From Pelobates cultripes (Eukaryota; Chordata; Amphibia; Anura; Pelobatidae), in assembly GCA_933207985.1 (NCBI GenBank), contig OW240918.1, positions 111,000,887 through 111,064,886 of the forward strand: DNA of 64,000 bases, in the 5' to 3' direction. The notes under the pieces are model-generated. The model was not told the DNA's origin and searched no databases. It worked only from the letters and a program-made list of their open reading frames with translations. The translations under genes were made by a program, and so were the position numbers. The stretch's first letter is position 1; each line of letters begins with the position of its first letter. Below, one piece after another: positions 56,400 through 64,000 of this stretch.

Positions 56400-57421
56400 T
56401 GTGACGAAAGCCATTTCGTCACTGGGTTTTTGAGGGGACTACTTGCCAGCCTTTAACCCTTTGACTATGGCCCCTTTAATTTATTTTGGCTGAGAGACCC
56501 TCGAACTCCCGAACAGTCGAAGTTGCCGCCATTCGAACGCGTGGTTGCGGCCATCTTGTTCGCATGGACTAAAACCGCGAATAGTCTTCAAGGGAACTTA
56601 GCCGTGAATGCGCTGGAACTATTTTCGGCATGAAAACCTTGTGGTTCCTGGTCGGTCCTCCAGCGGCACTTAGCCGCGAATCTATTGAACTGTTTTGGCC
56701 ATGAAATTCCGGGTTCGCCTGGGCAAAAATATGACTTCCATAAAATTTCTGAACCCCTGATCTGATCTGGGTGATTTTTGGATATGTTGTTCACCCAGAT
56801 CAGAGCTATCAGGAGATATGTTGTGTTTTAAGGTACTTATGGTACTTTATAAAAATGTGTGTTATTCTGCCTGGGGATAATTAAGTTAATACATTAACTA
56901 TCTTAATTATATCACAGGCAGAGGAGAGAGATTGTTTACTGTATGTGGGAGTGTCCTTCATTGTTACATTGTTTTTATTGGTCTGTACATTTTGTAATTC
57001 CGTGCCCCATCAGGTCCACGGGGTGTTCCCTTGGCCTGAGGAATTGTATATAAATCCAACCTGTACCAATAAACCTTCAGACCTCTTCGCCCTCAATACT
57101 GATTTCTGTCTCTTATTGTAGGGAGCTGCTATATCACTACCAGGGATTGCTATACTCGTTATACTCCCTTGGATAATCACTAGCTCTTGTAAGAGCTGTT
57201 CCTGTTACACTCTCCTGGAGGAGAGATCTTTCCCACACAGTCCTGGATGTCAGCGGTTGGTCCAGGGTGGGAGGAAGATGGCGAGATTCCAGTTAAGCCA
57301 CAGCGGTGCGGAGTCTGTGGTGCTGATGGTGTTTCCGGTGCGATGCTTATAGTCATTGGCGTCTACTAGGAAGCATCCGTTGACGGAGCTGCCCAGTCGG
57401 GGTGCCAGGTGGTCCGTTGCA
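56400..57421 (+). mobile_element. Solo LTR, related to the element at 40303, 1022 bp
   Basis: It begins TGTGACGAAAG and ends GGTGCCAGGTGGTCCGTTGC plus A. Flanks are TTTAG and TATAG (one mismatch), a likely 5-bp duplication. GTATATAAATC (57047) and AATAAA (57069) are spaced as a TATA box and a polyadenylation signal. CCCAGTCGGGGTGCCAGG is shared with the LTRs at 40303-43799 and 60201-61290 in inverse orientation. Confidence 0.8.
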
Positions 57422-57497
57422 TATAGTGTCTTGTATAGTTTATAATCAGGTTTTTTTTTCACCTGCGGCGCCACCTCACCATCACCTTTTTTTTTTT

Positions 57498-57597
57498 NNN
57501 NNNNNNNNNNNNNNNNNNNNNNNNNNNNNNNNNNNNNNNNNNNNNNNNNNNNNNNNNNNNNNNNNNNNNNNNNNNNNNNNNNNNNNNNNNNNNNNNN
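57498..57597. other. Assembly gap (100 N)
   Basis: Exactly 100 N follow a poly(T) run. The round length suggests a placeholder, so the true distance is unknown. The frame reading through it is meaningless. Confidence 0.99.
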
Positions 57598-58900
57598 GAA
57601 ACTTTAAAAGGTTCTGTCTCATTCAAGGCTTAAATAGCAATGATGTGATTTTAGGGCCGTGCATTGCATTTCAGATGATACTGGCTCAGCATTTTCATAG
57701 TAATAAATAAAAAGTCAGGCTATGAGAGTGACACTGTGTCTCGTACTTCAGCATTGTTATAAGTTGATACAGTCATGTTTTGAGCTAATATGGTCACTAA
57801 ATCAAAATCTATACAACATAATTTCAGGCTATGCTGTGCCTTAATCAAAGTCCTCAATGTTATATGTAATGATACTGTCTAAAGAAAACAAGTCTAAAGC
57901 AGAATCCTTTGCATCATAAATTATTCCATTGTTGAAGAGACGCCTAAATACTTCTTGTAACTACAAATGTAATATTGTAACTTTATGTTTTTAATCAATA
58001 ACTTCCCATCTCCCCCTAACAAAATAGCAAGTGATCGTTGAATGTTCTTTTATAGTTCAGCAGATTGGCCTTGGGTATATTGTTGTGTACAGTATATCTC
58101 CAGGAGAATGTCAATACAGCAGGCATTGTCTAAAGAAAGTGTTTTAATTTATGCTTTGTTTACACTATAAACTATAGCAAGAATGGCTCAAGATTCATAA
58201 CCTATATAGCGTTGAGTAAAGACAGCAGGGAGTGGATATAACTACACAATTTATCAAAAAGGGAAGTTTTTTTTTTTTTAACAAACAATGATAAACCATG
58301 ACAAGAGTATGTGACTGGACTGTGAAATACATTGCTGCAATGTTAATAAAAATTGTCATACCGAACTGGAGTAGTAGATGCAAGGAATAACCTTCCAGCG
58401 GCGGTAGCAGGAGTTTAGTAGAGAATTTAAATGTGCACAGCAAAAACCATAGGTATTTATAGGAAAATGTTTCCACTATGTAAATAACAATAATAATAAT
58501 AAAATTACAAATGTTCTCTAATATACATAGACAGATATGTGTGTATATGTATGTATATATAACGATGGTAATACTTAAACATTACATGCACTTCCTAAAG
58601 AGAAACTAATAACCTATTTAATGCTTTTAGAGAGAGAAACAAACTAGAGGTGGACCTTTTTCTAGTCCCTGTATTCTTGAAATTCTAGATTATAACACAA
58701 GTCTCTGTGAAAAAATTACCACAGTAAACCATCTTTATTATTATTAGGTAATATAAGTAAATTCCCTGCTTAGTTATTCTAGTTTAGCAGATCTGGTTTG
58801 AGACTTAAACTTAAACTCCCAACCCATTTCTGTCATATAGCATACACTAGTTTTTTTACTTGGCTATATTACACTATACACTTATGGGGTCATTCACTAA
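57598..58900. other. Intron sequence, no element recognised
   Basis: AT-rich sequence with a small TATGTATG microsatellite near 58530-58560. No supportable gene. Confidence 0.5.
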
Positions 58901-58929
58901 AGTAAGAATTCATTTCAAATTTAAACTTC

Positions 58930-59247
58930 ACTATCTTGTTAGGAATACAAAAATATCTCTCCGATTCCAGAGCTAAAGTCCCTCAGAGCTGGATCGGACT
59001 CATCCTCTGCTGATGTCAGCTGATGAGGGTAGGCCTCATCGGATGACCTATGGGGTTTTTGAACATGCTGGACATCCTCATGCAAAGTGTGAGTGCGTCC
59101 AGCGTTGTTTCACAGAATCAAATCATCTCTAGTGGCTTTCTGGTCCCACTAGAGGCTGTCTTAACACTGCAATGTAAACATTGCAGTTTATCTAAGTGAA
59201 CAGGGACTCTGCACCCATATCACTTTAATGCCTATAGTGTCCCTTTC
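58930..59247. mobile_element. T2-type MITE fragment, right end
   Basis: It ends GCCTATAGTGTCCCTTT and carries CACTAGAGGCTGTCTTAAC and CTGATGTCAGCTGATGAGGG. The left terminus is not recognisable and the TTAA at the right has mutated. Confidence 0.55.
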
Positions 59248-60070
59248 AGGTAAAAACAGCCAAACTGGAAGAAATATCTAAGTCAACTATGCTTTCAGTG
59301 CAGCTACTTTGGCCTTAAATCTGAAATTCACTTTGAATTTTCACTATTTACTGAATATAACCTGGCATCTCTTGCTCCCTTCGTCTCCATCTCTTTGTCG
59401 GTCTACTCCGCTCTGTTAACAAGAGAATAACTGAGCAATACTGTATCCTTTCACAAATAGAGAATCTTATTTTACAAATTAAAAATAGAGATTTTTAGAG
59501 CAAATCAGCAAACTGAGTATGCAAACATTAATTTTAGATGATGCATATTTATCTATTTGGAAACAGGAGTAAAACACATTGGTCCTGGAATCCACCAAGT
59601 AGAGGAATTATCCAGAGGATCCTGTATGGTCTGTGCATATTTTCTTTTAGAGTTCTGTCAGTAGTTGCTTCTGCAGATTGTGTCATGATTTGCATGTACC
59701 AAGAGCAAACGTTTCAGAACACAGCTCTCAACAACTGCACACCACAATTAACATTTTTACAGCTGGATCCATGTAACATTGTATACACGGTAATATACAT
59801 ATGTCTGAGTGCAAATGATAGAGAGCGTTTACACAGTGCAAATGATGAACGACTTTTGCGTGGTATATAGAATACACATTTTGGAATTTTTCCCATAGTA
59901 AAAGACAGCGATAGCATGAAAACAGAGTAATATCTTATACATACTAAACAATTACAATAACATGTTGTCACCCGCACAAGTCATAGACCTATACAATAAG
60001 GAACACTTAAACACATTAACCAACAGTGTGTGTGTGTATGCACCCATCTGTCATGTCTGTCTAGCTATCT
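59248..60070. other. Intron sequence, no element recognised
   Basis: No supportable gene. The 110-codon plus frame at 59538-59870 lacks known motifs. Confidence 0.5.
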
Positions 60071-60078
60071 GTCTAGAT

Positions 60079-61310
60079 CAGGGGTAGGCAAACTATGGTA
60101 CTCCAGATGTAGTGGACTACATCTCCCATAATGTTCTTACAGCCATAATACTGACAGAGCATCATGTGAGGTGTAGTCCAAAACATCTGGAGTGCCGAAT
60201 GTGACGAACCGTCTGGCACCCCGACTGGGAGCCTCCGCCAATTGCTGCTTCCTAGTAGCCTTGAGTACTATAAGGACCGCACCGAACACCATAAGCACCA
60301 TAGCCCCTTAGCTGCCGCAGCTAGGCTGGGGTCTCGCTATCCTCCACCCACCCTGGGCCTAAAACAAGGACCTCTCCTCCTCCAGAGAGTATAGCAGGTA
60401 TAGCTGTGTAGCCTTACAAGAGCTAGTGATTATAGCTAGTATAGCAATCTGAAGCAGGTATAGCTGGAATAGCTGATATAGCTGTTCCCTAAAATCAGGA
60501 GACAAGGCTGCCTGTTGAGGGTGAGGTGAACTGACTTTAATGGAACCACACTTGGCCTTTTATGACAATCCCCATGCAAGGGGTACTCCCATCTGGACCT
60601 GATGGAAGACTATAGTACAAAGTTACAGTCCAATGACAAAGTTTGTACAGGACACTACCATACATAATCATACAATCCCACCCCTCTGCCTGGGAGATAA
60701 TTGAGTCAGAAACTGTACTAACTCAATTATCTCCAGACAAAAGAAACCCACATTTTTATAAAACCCCATAAGTACCTTTAAAACATACAAAACCCCCACA
60801 AAAGTTACATCCCCTGATAGCCCCGATCTGGGTGAACAGCATATCCAAAAATCACCCAGATCGGTTTAGGAATTTCCTGGGAGTCATAGTTTTGGCCAAC
60901 CGCACGCATGGTCCCATGCCCAAAACAGTCCCATAGAATCGCAGCTAAGTGACGCTGGAGACTGACAGGGAACCGCAAAGTCTTTCTGCCGAAAACAGTT
61001 CCATAGAATCGCGGCTAAGTGCCGCTGGGGGACCGACCGGGAACTGCAAAGTTTTCATGCCGAAAATAGTTCCAGGGCATTTGTGGCCCCCTGAAGTCTA
61101 TTCGCTGTTTTCGTCCTTGCGAACGGCCCCCAGTGAGCTAGTGTTCGGTTCTATGGAAAGCACCGAACCAGGGGAACCAGGGGGAATAAAATATGGGTCT
61201 TTACAGTCGCTGACCTGGCCCATAGTCTTTTGGCATGAGGTCCTCAAGCAGGCCCCTCCAAAAGCCTGTGGCAAGGTTCTGTTCGCCACACCAAAGGTTT
61301 CCTACCCCTG
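60079..61310. mobile_element. hAT-type MITE interrupted by a solo LTR
   Basis: The left end is CAGGGGTAGGCAAACTATGG and the right end TTTCCTACCCCTG. Flanks GTCTAGAT (60071-60078) and GTCCAGAT (61311-61318) form an 8-bp duplication with one mismatch, as expected for hAT. The MITE itself is about 140 bp. The rest is the LTR. Confidence 0.85.
60201..61290 (-). mobile_element. Solo LTR inserted in the hAT MITE, 1090 bp
   Basis: In minus orientation it begins TGTGGCGAACAGAACC and ends CAGACGGTTCGTCACA. Flanks CCGAA and CCAAA form a 5-bp duplication with one mismatch. It shares CCTGGCACCCCGACTGG-like and GATTTTTGGATAT-type blocks (on opposite strands) with the LTR at 56400-57421. The frame at 60949-61368 has no known motif. 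Confidence 0.85.
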
Positions 61311-61318
61311 GTCCAGAT

Positions 61319-62760
61319 GTTTGTCTGGTCATCCATACACCCATCTCTCTGTTCGTATGTGTATTTAAAGTAAAAATAGGCAGATTTTTACTTATTTATT
61401 TTTGCCTCTTAATACAAAGCAAATGCCATTAACAGACGTTTAGGCCATGTGTTTGGAAAAGTCTAGCTTGTTTTTCCATTTTTCCACTAAATGTTAAAAA
61501 AATACCTATACTGAGTGGGTCCACCGAAACAAAAACGCTTATGGAGACCAACAAAATTAAATAGAATGATACATATGCTGCTATGCCCATCAAGCTTTCA
61601 AACTACACACAAAGACCGCTATTGTCACTTTTGATATGTTTTCCATATGCAGCCATATTTGTTCGTTTTATGTATGATTTTGTCAGGAAGAAATGTCAGA
61701 GAACATTAGAGTGAGATTTAATGCTTTTCCTCACAGAAACATTTACACATCATCACTAAGATCCCATTTAGCTTGCACAGTTTCAAACCTTAATGCTTTC
61801 ACGTGGTAAAAACAATCACACAATACACAATTGTGTGAATCCTTCGTGTCAGTCAGGGTTTATAGCAAAATAAGAAAATGAAACATGTTGGTTTATTTGC
61901 TCTATAATAAATTGTGGTGATTTAGCACTAGTTAGGCTGGGAAATGACTGAGTATGATAGACTAACCCAATTGCTATTTTGGCCTATTTTACAAAAATGT
62001 TGTCTGCTAACTTCATATTACAGCATTATTTAGGGAATAAACACTATAGGTTTGTTCATTCGGCTCTTTAAGGATTAGAGACACTCTATGAACCATAACC
62101 ACGACAACATGGCAGCTACAGGTGGAAGGACTATAGCTTTGTCAAACTGTTTTCCAGCTTAAACTCTATTCTCAACAACTCTACTTTCCAGTGCCATAAT
62201 AAAGAATGAATGCCTTCATTATCTGTACTTTTAGAATTGACTGTGAGAGCTGAGATATAGCAACGTTTCATGGCATTCCATCACTATCCTTTCCAATTTG
62301 CAGAGTCGCCATTAAATATGCACTATAAGTTCAGAGGCAGAGGGGATTTAATTGTTTTCTTCTAAGGCTCCTTAAAGTGATTTTGAAAAAAATGGAGGGA
62401 TTTAACCCAGAAACCTCCTTGCACTACAATCCATAAAATAAACTGTAGTGGCTATTGTTCTTTGCGTTTCTCTTCAACACTTCTAGGTATTATGTACTCA
62501 TATAAGAAGCGCCAATGTACTTTATAAACACATAACATAGAGTGAGTCATGAATTTCACCAACTATATCAAAATAGTCCCTTCACATCTGAGAATCTGTG
62601 CACCATTATATTTAGTAGTTAATGAGTTGTGATATCATTCGAAGCCTGACTGTATATACATGTCATAATATAGGAGAATTTAAACATTTCTGTTGAATTC
62701 CCACCAGATGGAAGAGAGATCTGGAGCCCACATCATTTGTTATTATAGACAAAAAGGGGT
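61319..62760. other. Intron sequence, no element recognised
   Basis: AT-rich sequence with no supportable gene or repeat boundary. Confidence 0.5.
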
Positions 62761-62761
62761 C

Positions 62762-62795
62762 CTGATGAGGTAGCATGCCGAATTTGACAAAACGT
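62762..62795 (+). ncRNA. Degenerate hammerhead-like motif
   Basis: CTGATGA (62762-62768) is followed by a stem GGTA/TGCC (loop GCA) and GAA (62780-62782). Where A15.1-U16.1 is expected the sequence has T and A (TTT-GAC-AAA), and helix I does not form. It is likely an inactive relic. A hAT-type element starts a few bases downstream. Confidence 0.3.
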
Positions 62796-62801
62796 TTAGA
62801 C

Positions 62802-63868
62802 CAGGGGTAGTCAACCTTTTTCTACCTACCGCCCACTAATGCATCTTTCTTGATGGAAAAATTTCCTTACCGCCCACCAGTTTTCGCGCAAGTGCGGAAT
62901 ATTGTTTAGAAAGGAGGGTGTTTTTAAAAATAAAATAAATGTACGTACATTTATCTTTTTATTTCTACTTTATCCATTTTTATAATGTTTTTAACTTTAT
63001 AAAGTTTAATGAGAAAACAATAAAGTAAATTGAAATTACCTTTACTAGTGATTAATGAGGTCCTTGAGGTTGATGCTGCGAGACTAAATATTATCTGGTT
63101 CGATTTTCGTGAGGTGGGTAGTTATTCTGTAACCTGGGTAGGGGGGCTGTATGGTGGGTAGGGGTTCTGTATGGTGGGTAGGGGGACTGTGAGTTGGTAT
63201 GGGGGCTGTGAGGTGGGTAGGGGGGCCGTATAGTGGGTAGGGGGACTGTAAGGTGAATAGGGGGGCTGTATAGTGGGTAGGGGGACTGTGAGGTGGGTAG
63301 GGGCAGTATAGTGGATAGGGGAGCTGTGAGGTGGGTAGGGGAGCTGTATAGTGGGTAGGGGGACTGTGAGGTGAATAGGGGGGCTGTATAGTGGGTAGGG
63401 GGACTGTGAGGTGGGTAGGGGCAGTATAGTGGATAGGGGAGCTGTGAGGTGGGTAGGGGAGCTGTATAGTGGGTAGGGGGCATTTGAATGGTGGGAAGGG
63501 GGCTGTAAAAAGGTAAATACCTTTCAGTGTCCTCTTGGTCCGATGGCAGCTCTCCAGAAACATGCATGGGGGCAGAGCTTGTTTGCGGGAGGCGGAGCTT
63601 CTGTTAGGAGGCGGGGCATGCGGCCGAAATTATTTTAGAGTGTGCAGGGAGACTGAGAGGTCTCCCTGTGGCCACTGGCAGCCACACCAGCCCCCAGCTC
63701 CTTCCTTCATAATGATCATTAGGGCTGTCAGCCAAGCCCCAGCTGGGCCAGTCCGGCCCTGCCACCCACTCTCTCAATCAGAGGATTTAGCCGCCGAAAT
63801 CCCTACCGCCCACCTGGAATCCTGAAACGCCCACTTGTGGGCGGTAGGGACCAGGTTGACGACCCATG
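62802..63868. mobile_element. hAT-type element with minisatellite
   Basis: The left end is CAGGGGTAGTCAACC and the right end GGTTGACGACCCATG, inverse complements with two mismatches. TACCGCCCAC and GTGGGCGGTA lie just inside. Flanks GTTTAGAC and TTTTAGAT agree at six of eight positions, a decayed 8-bp duplication. Inside is another terminus GGGCCAGTCCGGCCCTG at 63745-63761. There is no transposase. Confidence 0.75.
63110..63485. repeat. Minisatellite with 118-bp higher-order duplication
   Basis: Units of about 20 bases (GTGGGTAGGGGGACTGTGAG and variants) form the array. A block starting AGGTGAATAGGGGGGCTGTA at 63251 is repeated from 63369, i.e. a 118-bp period on top of the basic unit. The Pro/Thr/Tyr/His-rich minus frames (about 159 codons) are artefacts. 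Confidence 0.9.
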
Positions 63869-64000
63869 TTTTAGATGGTTAGGAGTGACCTTTAGACAGA
63901 GGCTTGCCTGCACTTATTTATTATCACTCACTCCACCCATCCACTTATTTTCTTTTTATTAATGTAAAGGTTGCTGTGGTAAAAACAGAGAATGAGGACA
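63869..64000. other. Sequence to the window edge, nothing recognised
   Basis: No supportable feature beyond the target duplication at the left end. Confidence 0.5.

Noticed and set aside
57402..57710. 102-codon frame reading through the N run
   Set aside because: It depends on unknown bases in an assembly gap.
59015..59045. CTGATGAGGG as a further hammerhead candidate
   Set aside because: No GAA strand or cleavage site follows at a workable distance. It is part of a T2-type MITE.
2100..63485. Possible CRISPR array or other prokaryotic repeat-spacer system
   Set aside because: All arrays are contiguous tandem repeats with no unique spacers, and the host is a vertebrate.
63084..63567. Two 159-codon Pro/Tyr/Thr-rich minus frames
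   Set aside because: Both are translations of the G-rich minisatellite in different frames. The same composition in two frames argues against coding.

Overview
The window is vertebrate nuclear DNA, most likely from a frog with a large, repeat-rich genome. The argument is twofold. The only host gene recognised is CPPED1, a vertebrate metallophosphoesterase. The repeats are an anuran-like mixture: TTAA-flanked T2/Kolobok-type MITEs, a DIRS retroelement, Tc1 elements, L1-, CR1- and L2-type LINEs, hAT-type elements and LTR elements. The species cannot be named from the sequence alone. One 100-base run of N (57498-57597) marks an assembly gap.

Host gene. CPPED1 lies on the minus strand. An internal coding exon (53242-53664) and the last coding exon (4573-4802) join in frame at a phase-1 junction with canonical splice sites. 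They are separated by an intron of about 48.4 kb, and nearly everything else in the window is repeat content of that intron or of the one upstream. The earlier coding exons were not found.

Layout from low to high coordinates. 780-3029 is a TIR-bounded element carrying a T2 MITE and GT and CT minisatellites. 3262-4311 is a large foldback. 4573-4802 is the CPPED1 terminal exon. 6619-14953 is a T2 MITE split by a 7.9 kb composite (Tc1 fragment, dead DIRS element, CA-rich minisatellite). 15838-17257 is a second foldback. 17461-18315 is a LINE fragment. 20311-25619 is a T2 MITE split by a 4.7 kb L1 with a perfect 13-bp target duplication. 26450-27059 is a solo LTR. 27060-28610 holds two GT-rich repeat copies. 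30246-30290 holds a hammerhead-ribozyme-like core. 35738-36662 is a deleted Tc1 copy. 38307-38570 is an intact T2 MITE. 40303-43799 is a young non-autonomous LTR retrotransposon with 930-bp LTRs and a 16-residue coding minisatellite. 46023-48430 holds CR1-, ORF1- and L2-type LINE debris. 50935-51745 is a CA-rich element. 53242-53664 is the CPPED1 internal exon. 53825-57421 holds MITEs, an L1-type fragment and a solo LTR. 60079-61310 is a hAT MITE containing another solo LTR. 62802-63868 is a hAT-type element with a minisatellite.

How it fits together. The genes do not form a pathway. One housekeeping-type gene is expanded by layered transposon insertions, and the layers give a relative order of events. 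The most interesting signals are the hammerhead core at 30246-30290 with weaker relatives in the loops of two foldbacks, the minisatellite-coding LTR element, and a set of minisatellite-bearing elements sharing one terminal sequence. All repeat family names come from motif recognition, not from a database search.
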